Assembly: GCA_036376245.1 (NCBI GenBank)
Contig: DASVAS010000061.1
Span: 1-64,000 of the forward strand
DNA: 64,000 nt
Reading direction: 5' to 3'
Source: DATARR01 sp036376245
GTDB taxonomy: Bacteria; Acidobacteriota; Thermoanaerobaculia; Multivoradales; UBA5704
Part shown: positions 36,178-44,893 of the stretch, piece after piece
Numbering within the stretch: position 1 is the first letter of the stretch
Layout of the letters: every line of letters starts with the position of its first letter
Position numbers and translations under genes: made by a program
The notes under the pieces: generated by a model
The model's database searches: none
What the model was told of the DNA's origin: nothing
What the model saw: the letters and a program-made list of their open reading frames with translations, nothing else

Positions 36178-36537
36178 ATGGACGACCGACCGATCGATCT
36201 CGCGGCGCTCGACCCCACGCTCGACAGCGAGCGCTGGGAGCGCCAGATCGCCGCCGTCTCGGCGCTCGCGAGGCCTGAGCTCGCCCGCCGGGCCGCGGCG
36301 GCCGCGAGCCCGGCGCTGGTGCTGGTCGGCTGGTTCCGGCCCGCCCTCGCCATGGCCGCCACCCTCGCCCTCTGCGCCGGCGCCGCGCTGCTGCTGCAAC
36401 TCGGTGGCGCGGCGGGGACGCCGGCGGTCAGCGCCGAAGCGTTGCGGCTGCCGTCCGCCGTGGATCAGTGGCTGGGCGAGGATCAGCCGCCCACCATGGC
36501 CGAGCTGGCCGACGCCGTCGCAGGAGGACAGCCATGA
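36178..36537 (+). CDS. Single-TM protein, probable anti-sigma factor
   Basis: A 119-aa protein with a cytoplasmic N-terminal part of about 58 residues, one TM segment (GWFRPALAMAATLALCAGAALLL) and a short outside tail. Its position directly after an ECF sigma gene suggests an anti-sigma role. No zinc-binding ZAS motif is seen. I start at ATG 36178 because the preceding codons overlap the sigma gene. The stop overlaps the next start (ATGA). Confidence 0.6.
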   Translation: MDDRPIDLAALDPTLDSERWERQIAAVSALARPELARRAAAAASPALVLVGWFRPALAMAATLALCAGAALLLQLGGAAGTPAVSAEALRLPSAVDQWLGEDQPPTMAELADAVAGGQP

Positions 36538-36947
36538 GCGAGCCTGTGCGTCCGTTGCGCCGGGCGCGGCTGTTGAGCGCCGCCCTGCTCGTCGTGGTCT
36601 TCGTGGCCGGCACCCTCGTCGGCGCCGCCATGGACCGCGCGATCGGCGACCCCCAGGGGCACAAGCGGGGCCGGCACGGCATGGAAGCTGAAATGTTGGA
36701 ACGCCTGCGGCTCGACGAGCGGCAGGAGCGGGAAGTGGAAACCATCCTCGAGCGGCGCCGGGCCGAGGCCGCCGGGATCTGGAGCGAGGTCAAGCCGCGC
36801 CTGAACCAGGTGCTGGCGGCGACCCGGGCCGATCTCTCGCGGGTGCTCACCCCGGAGCAGCTCGAGGAGTACGACCGATTGATGGCGGAACGTTCGCGCC
36901 GCAAGGAAGCCCGGCACGAAGCCGGCCGATCCAAGGGCGGTTCCTGA
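36534..36947 (+). CDS. CpxP/Spy-like periplasmic protein
   Basis: A 137-aa protein with an N-terminal TM or signal anchor (LLSAALLVVVFVAGTLVGAAM) and a charged helical domain resembling Spy/CpxP and heavy-metal-sensor proteins: LRLDERQEREVETILERRRAEA, then VLTPEQLEEYDRLM. The LTPEQ element is typical of the group. It may sense misfolding or bind metal in the periplasm for the adjacent sigma/anti-sigma pair. Its start overlaps the previous stop. Confidence 0.68.
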   Translation: MSEPVRPLRRARLLSAALLVVVFVAGTLVGAAMDRAIGDPQGHKRGRHGMEAEMLERLRLDERQEREVETILERRRAEAAGIWSEVKPRLNQVLAATRADLSRVLTPEQLEEYDRLMAERSRRKEARHEAGRSKGGS

Positions 36948-36967
36948 GGGATGCATAGGAGGTTCGC

Positions 36968-38419
36968 GTGAACATCGATGTAAGGAAGACATGGGGGAGC
37001 CGGGTTCTGGCGCTGCTCCTGCCGCTGACGCTGGCGGCGGGGCTGGCCGGATGCACCCGGGGAGAAAGCAATGAGCCACAGGCCGCGCCGGACCTCGCCA
37101 AAGTCGAGAGGCACGACCTTTCCATCAGCGCCGACGCGTCGGGGCTCATCGAGCCGCTGCGGATCGTGGAAGTGAAGTCCAAGGTCTCCGGCGAGGTGAA
37201 GGCCATCCACGCGGAGACCGGCATGGAGCTGCCGCAGGGCACCCTGATCGCCGAGATCGACCCGCGGGACGTGCGCAACAACCTGGCGCAGATGCAGGCC
37301 GACATCGCGCTCGCCCAGGCCCGGGTGGAGACCACCTCGGCCCAGCGGCGCCGCGCCGAGCAGCTCTCCAAGGCCGGCGTGATCAGCGCCCAGGACCTGG
37401 AGAACACCCAGTTGGAGGAGACCAACGCCCGGGCGCAGCTCGTCAAGGCGAAGACCAACCTCGAGCTGGCCCAGGAGAAGATGGGCGACGTCACCATCCG
37501 CGCGCCCATCGCCGGCACCGTGATCGAAAAGACCGTCGAGCAGGGGCAGATCATCGCCTCCGCCAGCGGCAACGTCTCGGGCGGCACCACGCTGGTGAAG
37601 ATGGCCGACCTGTCCATCGTGCAGGCCCGCGCCCTGGTGGACGAGGTCGACATCGGCCGCATCCAGCCGGGCCAGCGCGCGTCGGTCACCGTCGAAGCCT
37701 ACCCGGGACGCACCTTCCGCGGCAGCGTCGCCAAGATCGAGCCCCAGGCCGTGGTCGAGCAGAACGTCACCATGTTCCCGGTGCTGGTGCAGTTGGAGAA
37801 TCCGGAGCGGCTGCTCAAGCCGGGGATGAACTCCGAGGTCTCCATCGACATCGCCGACCGCCATCAGGTCGTGGCGATCCCCAATGAGTCCGTGGTCAAT
37901 CCCCGCGAGGCGGCCACCGCCGGCGAGGCCCTGGGGCTCGACGAAGAGCAACTGCGGGCGAAGATGGCCGAGATGCGGCGCGTCCGCGATGGCCGCCAGA
38001 GCTCTGGCGGCAGCGCTGGAACGGCGGGTGAAGCCCGCTCCAGGGAGGGCCGTGGCGGGCAGGACGACGGCCGTGGGAGCCGCGGCGGACATTCCGGCAG
38101 CCGGGGCGGCGCCGCCTTCGCGGGAGCCCAGCCGGGCGTCGTCTTCATCAAGGGCCCGAACGGTCCCGAGCCGAAGTTCGTCCTCCTCGGCCTCTCCGAC
38201 CTCGATTACACCGAGGTCCTCCGCGGCGTCGAGCCCGGCCAGGAGGTCTACCTGATCTCCGTGGCGCGTCTGAAGCAGCAGCAGGAGCAGTTCGCCAACC
38301 GGATGCGCGAGCGGGCCGGCGGCGGCATGTTCGGCAGCAACAACAACCAGAGCGGCGGCCAGAGTGGAAGCAGCCAGGGCGGACAGAGCGGCGGCAGCCA
38401 GGGCGGTTCCCGTCCGTGA
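36968..38419 (+). CDS. MacA/AcrA-like membrane-fusion lipoprotein
   Basis: A 483-aa adaptor with a lipobox (LAAGLAGC, Cys near residue 28), lipoyl halves (VKSKVSGEVKAIHAETGMEL; IRAPIAGTVIEKTV), an intervening helical hairpin (about 95-160) and a beta-barrel segment. Two low-complexity insertions are unusual: a Gly/Arg/Ser stretch near residues 338-382 and a Gly/Ser/Gln/Asn tail after residue 445. The partner permease follows 14 bp later. An outer-membrane factor is not in this operon; the one at 55.2 kb belongs to the RND pump. Confidence 0.85.
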   Translation: MNIDVRKTWGSRVLALLLPLTLAAGLAGCTRGESNEPQAAPDLAKVERHDLSISADASGLIEPLRIVEVKSKVSGEVKAIHAETGMELPQGTLIAEIDPRDVRNNLAQMQADIALAQARVETTSAQRRRAEQLSKAGVISAQDLENTQLEETNARAQLVKAKTNLELAQEKMGDVTIRAPIAGTVIEKTVEQGQIIASASGNVSGGTTLVKMADLSIVQARALVDEVDIGRIQPGQRASVTVEAYPGRTFRGSVAKIEPQAVVEQNVTMFPVLVQLENPERLLKPGMNSEVSIDIADRHQVVAIPNESVVNPREAATAGEALGLDEEQLRAKMAEMRRVRDGRQSSGGSAGTAGEARSREGRGGQDDGRGSRGGHSGSRGGAAFAGAQPGVVFIKGPNGPEPKFVLLGLSDLDYTEVLRGVEPGQEVYLISVARLKQQQEQFANRMRERAGGGMFGSNNNQSGGQSGSSQGGQSGGSQGGSRP

Positions 38420-38433
38420 GGAGGGTGTAGCAA

Positions 38434-39642
38434 ATGCTTTTCTCTGAGATCTTCCGCGTCGCCCTGGAGGCGATCCGGGCCAACAAGCTGCGGTCCTTCC
38501 TCACCGCCCTGGGCATCATCATCGGCATCTCCGCCGTGATCACCATGGTGGCCCTGGGCGAAGGGGCGCAGCGCAACGTCCAGGCCCGGTTGCAGTCGCT
38601 GGGCGTCAACACCCTGGTCGTCCGGCCGGGCCAGGAGATGTTCGGCGGCGTGGACCGCGGCGACGCCAAGCTCACCGCCGACGACGCCGAGGCCCTGCTG
38701 CGCGCGCCGGAAGCCATCCTGGACGTCAGCCCCGAGATGTCGCGCCGCATCCAGGTCGAGTACCTCGACGCCAACGGCAACATGACCGTGGTCGGCGGCT
38801 GGCCGAGCTACTTCCCGATCAACAACAGCCAGATCATGGCCGGCCGGCTCTTCACCGAGAACGAAGAGCGCGGCCGGCGGCGGGTGGCGGTGCTGGGCGC
38901 CCTGGTGGGCGACACCCTCAGGGTCCCCACCCAGGCGCTCCTCGGCAAGACGCTCCGCATCCAGGGCGTTCCTTTCGAAGTGATCGGCATCCTGGCGGAG
39001 AAGGGCTCGGCCGGCTGGCAGAATCCCGACGACGACATCTTCATCCCGCTCTCCACCGCGCAGTTCCGGGTCTTCGGCACCGACCGCGTGCAGTCGATCT
39101 ACGTGCAGGCCACGAGCGACAAGGAGATGGACGCCGCTCTCGCCGAGATCGACCGCGTCCTGCGCCGCGCGCACCGGCTGCGGCCGGCTGAGGGCAGCGA
39201 CTTCACGGTCCGCAACCAGGCGACGCTGGTCCAGACCTTCCAGGCCACCACCCGCACCTTCTCCTTCCTGCTCGCGGGCATCGCCCTGGTGTCGCTGCTG
39301 GTGGGCGGGATCGGCATCATGAACATCATGCTGGTCTCGGTGACCGAGCGCACCCGTGAGATCGGCGTGCGCAAGGCCCTGGGGGCGCGCCGGCGGGACA
39401 TCCTCCTGCAGTTCCTCATCGAGGCGCTGGTGCTCTGCCTCGCCGGCGGGGTCATGGGCATCCTTCTCGGAGTCGGCGGCGCGACGGCCCTGTCCCGGCT
39501 CGCGGGCTGGAGCACGGCCGTCTCGCTGGACGCCGTGGCCATCGCCTTCCTGTTCTCCGCCGCCGTGGGGATCTTCTTCGGCCTCTGGCCGGCGCGCCGG
39601 GCGGCCAGCCTCGATCCGATCGAGGCGTTGCGGTACGAGTAG
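38434..39642 (+). CDS. MacB-like ABC permease lacking an ATPase domain
   Basis: A 402-aa permease with one TM near residue 20-45, a periplasmic MacB domain (about 50-270) and three C-terminal TM segments. Motifs LTALGIIIGISAVITMVALGEG and TERTREIGVRKALGARRRDIL are those of the MacB permease part. E. coli MacB carries an N-terminal ATPase fused to this region. Here there is none, nor one nearby, so an ATPase must come from another locus (the 6.2-kb subunit is a candidate). It ends 7 bp before a convergent toxin gene. Confidence 0.82.
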   Translation: MLFSEIFRVALEAIRANKLRSFLTALGIIIGISAVITMVALGEGAQRNVQARLQSLGVNTLVVRPGQEMFGGVDRGDAKLTADDAEALLRAPEAILDVSPEMSRRIQVEYLDANGNMTVVGGWPSYFPINNSQIMAGRLFTENEERGRRRVAVLGALVGDTLRVPTQALLGKTLRIQGVPFEVIGILAEKGSAGWQNPDDDIFIPLSTAQFRVFGTDRVQSIYVQATSDKEMDAALAEIDRVLRRAHRLRPAEGSDFTVRNQATLVQTFQATTRTFSFLLAGIALVSLLVGGIGIMNIMLVSVTERTREIGVRKALGARRRDILLQFLIEALVLCLAGGVMGILLGVGGATALSRLAGWSTAVSLDAVAIAFLFSAAVGIFFGLWPARRAASLDPIEALRYE

Positions 39643-39648
39643 CGGAGA

Positions 39649-40155
39649 TCAGAGATCAGCGGGTCGGAAGAGCCGTAGCTCTTCCACCCGCTCGAAGTCC
39701 GGATCGGCGGAGGCGATGTCCTGGATACCTTCCCTGGCAGCAGAGGCCGCTAGGAGCGAGTCGTTGACGAGAAGTCCGTATTGATGCCGGAGATCGTTGG
39801 CGAGACGAGGGATTTCAAGATCCAGCGGCAGGACAGTGATCCCCATCAGCGGGATCAGCTCTATCTGTTTTTGATAGACGAACAACTCTTTGACGATGGA
39901 GGGCTTTTCTCGCAGTTTCCGGGCCGGGTTCCCGGGAGAGATCAGCCCCTTTGTGACCGCCTCGATCATCATGAGCCGGTGCGCCACCTCAGCGACGGCT
40001 ATAACGGAAGTGAAGCCCGTCAGGCTACCCCTCTCACAACTTTCCAGGAAACGCCGGCAGTCTAGCGAGGCACCGGTGAAGTGATAGATGAAGATGGTAG
40101 CGTCTACAAAGACGCGGGAACCCTTCTCGACCTTCTCAAGCGCCGAAGAGGCCAT
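39649..40155 (-). CDS. vapC: PIN-domain toxin, second VapC
   Basis: A 168-aa PIN nuclease. Acidic residues occur in VFVDATIFIYHF, VAEVAHRLM, LLVNDSLLAAS and the C-terminal SADPDFERV segment. It overlaps the antitoxin gene by 20 bp; an upstream ATG would lengthen the overlap. It is unrelated in detail to the 34.8-kb PIN protein. Confidence 0.82.
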   Translation of the reverse strand: MASSALEKVEKGSRVFVDATIFIYHFTGASLDCRRFLESCERGSLTGFTSVIAVAEVAHRLMMIEAVTKGLISPGNPARKLREKPSIVKELFVYQKQIELIPLMGITVLPLDLEIPRLANDLRHQYGLLVNDSLLAASAAREGIQDIASADPDFERVEELRLFRPADL

Positions 40156-40378
40156 CGTCTTCTTCAAGGATGCTCTCAAGCAGATCCCGTTTTACCCTGA
40201 GCGCGCCCCAGGTTTCAGCAACCACGCTAAGATCTCTCTGCGAGATTCCCTTCTCATTAAGATAGCGCTCCAGGGCTTCCTCCAGGATCTGGTCGAAGGG
40301 TCTGCCTTGCCGGAGCGACTCCAGCCGCGCGCGGCGGACCAAGCTCTCGTCTAGTTCTGTGTTGACTCTATGGTGCAT
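40136..40378 (-). CDS. vapB: Ribbon-helix-helix-type antitoxin
   Basis: An 80-aa protein starting MHHRVNTELDESLVRRARLE. The N-terminus fits a ribbon-helix-helix DNA-binding fold, followed by a helical region LEEALERYLNEKG. The C-terminal tail EEDDGLFGA likely occupies the toxin active site. It precedes and overlaps its PIN toxin, the usual order of self-regulating VapBC pairs. Confidence 0.78.
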   Translation of the reverse strand: MHHRVNTELDESLVRRARLESLRQGRPFDQILEEALERYLNEKGISQRDLSVVAETWGALRVKRDLLESILEEDDGLFGA

Positions 40379-40474
40379 GAAAAGATGATGTCCGTACGAG
40401 CCCACGGTGTCAAGTCAATCTCGACCAGGCCGAGCGGTTACGTGCTAAGATAATTTTCTCGATATGGAGCGAGA

Positions 40475-40816
40475 ATGATCAACCGGAAAAGGATTACCGC
40501 CCTTCATGAGGACGCCATGGAGCTCGTGGAGCGGGCGCTCATGGAGAGAGAGCCCGCCCGAGCCCGGCAATGGTTCCTGTCCGCGTTCGAAAAGGAGAGG
40601 AACGCGGCGGAGATGTTGGCGGACGCACGGGAGGAAGAGCCGACGCGTTCCGTCCTGTACCGTAGCGCCGCGACCATGGCCCTGGATTGCCGGAACTATC
40701 GGGAAGCCGACCGGCTCATCCAGGAGGGCCTGTCCGGGAACCCGCCTTCCGAGATCGCAGACGAGCTTGAGCATCTGCGGGAAAGGGTGAGAGCCAGCAA
40801 GCTGGAGACAGCGTAG
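40475..40816 (+). CDS. Small alpha-helical protein, TPR-like
   Basis: A 113-aa helical protein. Three helix pairs are visible: ALHEDAMELVERALMERE, FLSAFEKERNAAEML and RSAATMALDCRNYREADRLIQEGL. Sequences like it occur in many bacteria as stand-alone hypothetical proteins (NEPTRSxLYRSAA, GNPPxEI). It stands alone, 27 bp before the peptidase gene. No function is known. Confidence 0.62.
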   Translation: MINRKRITALHEDAMELVERALMEREPARARQWFLSAFEKERNAAEMLADAREEEPTRSVLYRSAATMALDCRNYREADRLIQEGLSGNPPSEIADELEHLRERVRASKLETA

Positions 40817-40843
40817 CGGCACGATCCGCTAGACTCTCCCTCG

Positions 40844-43195
40844 ATGTCCCCGAAAATCCTCCTGCCGTTCCTGCTTCTCCTCTTCGCCCTCCCGGCCTTT
40901 CCCCAGACCCCCGAAGCCCTCCGGGCCGACTACGAGCGCCTCCAGCAGTGGCGCTTCCAGGCCGAGCCCATGGCCGTGCCGGCCGGCGGCCTGCGGTGGA
41001 GCTACGAAGGCGCCACCTGGATCCTGGAGTCCGGCCGGATCTGGCTCCAGGAGCCGACCTCGGGCGGCGCCGTCACCGGGCTCGTCTTCGAGGGCAAGGG
41101 GCGGTTCCAGATGGCCGTTCCGGATTCCAACGAGCTCGCACAGCTCCGGCGCTTCGCCAAGAAACCCGACCTCGCCGGCCTCGACGAGACGTTCTCCTCG
41201 CTCGTCCTCCGCACTTCGGGCAAGCTTCCGATCGAAGGGATCGCCTCCCCGGCCGGCGCCCGCTTCGAGCCGAACCGGCGGGCCCGCGAGCGCCACGAGC
41301 AGTGGATCACCCAGAGAGTCTTCGACGCCGACGCCCGCGTCGCCGCCGGCCTCGCCATGCCCGGCGACCAGTATCTTCGGGTCGACATGGAGACGGGCTC
41401 CTTCGGCTGGCTCACCTACGACTACGACGGCTGGCGCATCGAGGAGATCCGCGTCGAGAGCTTCAACACCAAATTCCCCTTCCTGGAAGTCTGGCTGAGC
41501 CTGGACCGGCCCTCCGAGCGCGACGAGCGCGGCCGGCCCGCCAGCGGCTGGAAGCCGGCGCTCGACATCCGCCACGTGGACGTGGCCGCCGACCTCACCA
41601 CCGCCGGGCGCGACAAGGACTGGTACAAGGGCCGCTTCATGGTGGGCGTCCACGTCCTGCCGCAGCGGGACGGCGACCGCGCGGCGCAGCTCTACCTCCA
41701 CCCCTTCGCCAAGGTGACCGCGGTCAGCGAGGGCGGCCGGCCCCTGCCCTTCCTGCGCGACCACGTCGGCGGGCGCAGCGCCTCCATCGACGACCGCCTC
41801 TACGACGCTTCCCTGGTCGTGCTGGTCGATCCGCCCTTCGCCAAAGGCGCCGAGCGCAGGATCGACGTCGAGTACGAGATGGACCTCAAGGGCTACGCGC
41901 CCGGCCGGGAGTGGTATCCCGACGCCGAAGGGGACGAAACGATCCTCTTCGACACCAGCACGGCGCGCATGGAGCTGATCGTCCGCAAGAAGCACCAGGT
42001 CCGCGCCATGGGCCGCAAGGACGAGGCGGCGAGCCGGGAGGACGCCGACACCTCCACTTCCGTCTGGATCGTCGATCAGCCGGTCAAGATGCTGACCTTC
42101 TCCTTCGCCGACTATTTCCACGAGGAGACGGTCGCCCACGAGGGCTCTCCGGACGTGGTCAGCTTCGGCTCCCGGGTGCAGGTGAGCGGCAAGGGGAAAT
42201 TCCGCAAGGTGGGCGAGGACATCGCCGCGAGCCTCGCCTTCTACCAGGACCTCTTCGGCGTCAAGCTGCCCGAGACGCCCATCTACGTCACCAGCATCAG
42301 CGGCTTCCATGGCCAGGCCTTCGACGGCTTCATCCATCTGGCCGAGAACAGCTTCGACCTTCTCGGCCCCGGGGCCGGCGAGCTGTTCCGGGGCCACGAG
42401 GCGGCGCACCAGTTCTGGGGCGTGATCGTGGGCGGCGCCACCTACCGCGACGCCTGGATCGGCGAAGCCTTCGCCGAGTACTCCGGCATGATGTTCGTCG
42501 AGGCCACGGTGAAGGACGGCCCCCGGCATCTCCAGGACGTGCTCCAGGCCTCGCGCGACGAGCTGACCGGCTCCATCAAGTCCGGCTTCAGCAAGTTCTC
42601 CCGCATGCGGGTGAACATCCTCAACCGCGCTCACGGCGAGCGGATCGGTCCCATCGGCCACGGCTGGCGGGCCAACACCGGCGAGCTGCCGTGGGCCTAC
42701 AACTCGCAGGTCTACACCAAGGGCGCCCTCGTCCTCCACATGCTGCGCGGCATGCTGCGCGACGCCACGGGCAGCGACCAGGCCTTCCTCGACGTCCTGC
42801 GCGACTTCATCCGCGCCCATCAGGGCGGCGTGGCCTCCACCCGCGACTTCGAGGCCGCCCTGGCGCGCCGGGTCCCCGGCGACTGGTCCTGGTTCTTCGA
42901 CGCCTGGGTGAACGGCACCGCGATTCCCACCTACCGATGGAGTTACAATCTCTCTGGTTCACCCGACGAGCAAGGCCGGTACGTGGCGACCCTCAAGGTC
43001 CGTCAGAGCGACGTCCCCGAAGGGTTCCGGATGTCCGTCCCGGTCGCGGCCGAGCTCTCCGGCGGCCGCATCGAGCGCCAGCGGGTGATGGTGGACGAGG
43101 CGGAGGAAACCTTTACTCTGTCCTTCCCCGAGAAGCCGAAGAGCCTCATGTTCAATCCGGAGAACGAGGTGTTGGCGAAGGTAAGGAAGGACTAG
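40844..43195 (+). CDS. Exported M1-family-like zinc metallopeptidase
   Basis: A 783-aa protein with a signal peptide (ILLPFLLLLFALPAFPQ). A gluzincin site His518-Glu519-x2-His522-x18-Glu541 lies in GHEAAHQFWG...GEAFAEYSG, matching M1 aminopeptidases. The usual GAMEN exopeptidase motif is not evident, so it may be an endopeptidase or carrier-specific variant. A large N-terminal domain (about 20-430) is unassigned. The C-terminus contains FDAWVNGTAIPTYRW, a DDE-like end of this group. A GYF-domain gene follows 11 bp later. Confidence 0.82.
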   Translation: MSPKILLPFLLLLFALPAFPQTPEALRADYERLQQWRFQAEPMAVPAGGLRWSYEGATWILESGRIWLQEPTSGGAVTGLVFEGKGRFQMAVPDSNELAQLRRFAKKPDLAGLDETFSSLVLRTSGKLPIEGIASPAGARFEPNRRARERHEQWITQRVFDADARVAAGLAMPGDQYLRVDMETGSFGWLTYDYDGWRIEEIRVESFNTKFPFLEVWLSLDRPSERDERGRPASGWKPALDIRHVDVAADLTTAGRDKDWYKGRFMVGVHVLPQRDGDRAAQLYLHPFAKVTAVSEGGRPLPFLRDHVGGRSASIDDRLYDASLVVLVDPPFAKGAERRIDVEYEMDLKGYAPGREWYPDAEGDETILFDTSTARMELIVRKKHQVRAMGRKDEAASREDADTSTSVWIVDQPVKMLTFSFADYFHEETVAHEGSPDVVSFGSRVQVSGKGKFRKVGEDIAASLAFYQDLFGVKLPETPIYVTSISGFHGQAFDGFIHLAENSFDLLGPGAGELFRGHEAAHQFWGVIVGGATYRDAWIGEAFAEYSGMMFVEATVKDGPRHLQDVLQASRDELTGSIKSGFSKFSRMRVNILNRAHGERIGPIGHGWRANTGELPWAYNSQVYTKGALVLHMLRGMLRDATGSDQAFLDVLRDFIRAHQGGVASTRDFEAALARRVPGDWSWFFDAWVNGTAIPTYRWSYNLSGSPDEQGRYVATLKVRQSDVPEGFRMSVPVAAELSGGRIERQRVMVDEAEETFTLSFPEKPKSLMFNPENEVLAKVRKD

Positions 43196-43206
43196 CGGGA
43201 GCAGGT

Positions 43207-43857
43207 ATGAGCGACTGGTATTTCCTGCGGGACGGCGGTCAGTTCGGTCCTCTTTCATGGCAGGACCTCTGGGGGCACGGCCAGAAGGGCGAGCTGCGGC
43301 CCGCCGATCTCGTCTGGACCGAAGGCATGCCCGAGTGGCGGACGGCGGGGAGCATCCCCGGCCTCTTCCCGGCATCCCAGCCGCAGCCGGTCCAGCAGCC
43401 GGTCCAGCCGCAACCCGCGCCTGCTCCCCAGAGGACCTACGCGCCCGCTCCCCAGGCCGCGCCGGCGCCGGCTCCTCAAGCTTCTCCTTATCACCAGCCG
43501 TACCAGCACCAGCAGCCGTACCAGCCGCCGTACCAGCCGCAAAGCGCGCCCGCTCCCTACGCGCAGGCCGTGCCCCAGGCGGTACCGCAGAAGCCGATCG
43601 GCGACGATCCCCTGATGCGGATGGTCCTCCCGGTGGGCCGGTCGGCGTGGGCCATCGCCGCGGGCTATCTGGGATTGCTGTCCTTCCTGGTGGTCTTCGC
43701 GCCGCTCGCCCTGGCGGCGGGACTCTTCGCCGTGGTGGACATCAAGCAGAACCCCCACAAGCACGGCATGGGAAGAGCGATCTTCGGGATCATCATGGGA
43801 GTGATCGGCTCCCTCTTCCTGGTCTTTTTCGTGATCGCCCTGACGATGGAGAAGTGA
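43207..43857 (+). CDS. GYF-domain protein with Pro/Gln linker and two TM segments
   Basis: A 216-aa protein. Residues 1-55 form a GYF_2 domain (WYFLRDGGQFGPLSWQDL and WRTAGSIPGLF). Residues 58-135 are a Pro/Gln/Tyr/Ala-rich linker (QPYQPPYQPQ). Residues 145-215 contain two TM segments (LGLLSFLVVFAPLALAAGLFAVVDI; AIFGIIMGVIGSLFLVFFVIAL), resembling DUF4190. GYF domains often bind proline-rich peptides. Small-membrane-protein coupling to the convergent gene is not evident. Confidence 0.78.
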   Translation: MSDWYFLRDGGQFGPLSWQDLWGHGQKGELRPADLVWTEGMPEWRTAGSIPGLFPASQPQPVQQPVQPQPAPAPQRTYAPAPQAAPAPAPQASPYHQPYQHQQPYQPPYQPQSAPAPYAQAVPQAVPQKPIGDDPLMRMVLPVGRSAWAIAAGYLGLLSFLVVFAPLALAAGLFAVVDIKQNPHKHGMGRAIFGIIMGVIGSLFLVFFVIALTMEK

Positions 43858-43861
43858 TCCT

Positions 43862-44032
43862 TCAGCCGCTGGTCTGAGCGGTCCCCACAACCGGGAAGGC
43901 GCCGAGGCCCCGGTCTTCTCCCTTGTGGCTGCGGGCCGCGAAGATCAACAGCACCAGCAGGGCGATGAGGACGGCCGAGACGATCGGCCGGTGTTTGAAG
44001 GCGTCCAGAGCCTGGGACTGCGGGTCGTTCAC
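43862..44032 (-). CDS. 56-aa single-TM small protein (GTG start)
   Basis: A short frame opening with GTG (44032-44030), preceded by AGGAGG at good spacing. It reads (M)NDPQSQALDAFKHRPIV, a TM segment of about 18 residues (SAVLIALLVLLIFAA), RSHKGEDRGLG and a short tail. Shine-Dalgarno, TM and coding bias support a gene too short for routine calling. It converges on the GYF gene 4 bp away. Confidence 0.6.
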   Translation of the reverse strand: MNDPQSQALDAFKHRPIVSAVLIALLVLLIFAARSHKGEDRGLGAFPVVGTAQTSG

Positions 44033-44120
44033 TGTCGGTCCTCCTGGGAGCGGTTCTGAGGGCTCCCGGGCTCATGGGGATTGCAGGAAGGATGCCGGGA
44101 CCCGCCCGGACATAAATGTC

Positions 44121-44457
44121 ATGCCATTACACACATCTCGCCTGGAGGGTCGGGGGAAAGCGCCCCTTGTGGGCGCCGGCACGTAGCCACGGGTTTCAAC
44201 CCGTGGTACAGAGGCCGCAATCTATTCCTGTTCCTGGGCCCCTTCAGGGGCGCTGGAGGACGGAACGCCGCCGATGCTGTGGTGCCCGGGGTGGCAGTCT
44301 GATTGCGCCTCCCGCCCTTGCTACGCCCCTGAAGGGGCTCGAAAATGAAATCGAGAGCCTCTATAACCACGGGTTGAAACCCGTGGCTACGTGCCGGCGC
44401 CCACAAGGGGCGCTTCCCCCCGGCCCCCCAGACGAGATGTGTGTAATGGTATGGCAT
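44121..44457. mobile_element. 337-bp near-perfect palindromic element
   Basis: Arms of about 100 bp (44121-44215 and 44362-44457) match closely and face each other. Nested inside are short palindromes: CACGGGTTTCAACCCGTG in the left arm and its mirror on the right, and CCCCTTCAGGGG against CCCCTGAAGGGG nearer the centre. The element has no transposase and lies between convergent genes. It looks like a MITE-like or fold-back element. Confidence 0.6.
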
Positions 44458-44482
44458 TGATGCCCGGGCGGAGGCCACGGGT

Positions 44483-44893
44483 TCACACACCCGGTTGGCC
44501 GCCGACCACCGGCCTGAACTTGTACCCATACACCAGATATCCCTGCGGCCCCTGCTCCTGCAACCGCCGCGTGACCATCTCCACCGGCAGGCCGATCTCC
44601 ACCTCGTCGGGGTCCATGTCCGTGAGCTGCGCGGTGATGCGCACGCCCTCCTCCAACTCCACCAGGGCCACGAGATAGGGAGCGGAGAACCCCTGCGGCG
44701 CGTTGGCCAGCTCGGAGAAGGAGTAGACCGTGCCGCGGCCGGAAAAGCGGTGGGTCTCCAGATCCCGGCTCCGGCAGGCGCCGCAGGTGGGACGCGGCGG
44801 GAACTGGAGATCGCCGCAGGCCTTGCAGCGCTGGCCCTCCAGCCGGTAGTACGGCCCGGTCAGACGGTGGTAGCGCGGGAGATCCATCCTCAT
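44483..44893 (-). CDS. DUF35 OB-fold acyl-CoA-associated protein
   Basis: A 136-aa protein with a zinc ribbon (CKACGDLQFPPRPTCGAC, residues about 23-40) followed by an OB-fold domain (GRGTVYSFSELANAPQGF; PYLVALVELEEG). DUF35 proteins of archaea and some bacteria bind the CoA of thiolase-HMG-CoA synthase complexes. ATG 44893 overlaps the thiolase stop (ATGA), so the three genes are co-translated. Confidence 0.88.
   Translation of the reverse strand: MRMDLPRYHRLTGPYYRLEGQRCKACGDLQFPPRPTCGACRSRDLETHRFSGRGTVYSFSELANAPQGFSAPYLVALVELEEGVRITAQLTDMDPDEVEIGLPVEMVTRRLQEQGPQGYLVYGYKFRPVVGGQPGV

Noticed and set aside
44116..44529. Small frames reading SHGFQPVV-type peptides on both strands
   Set aside because: They are translations of the palindromic element, not genes.
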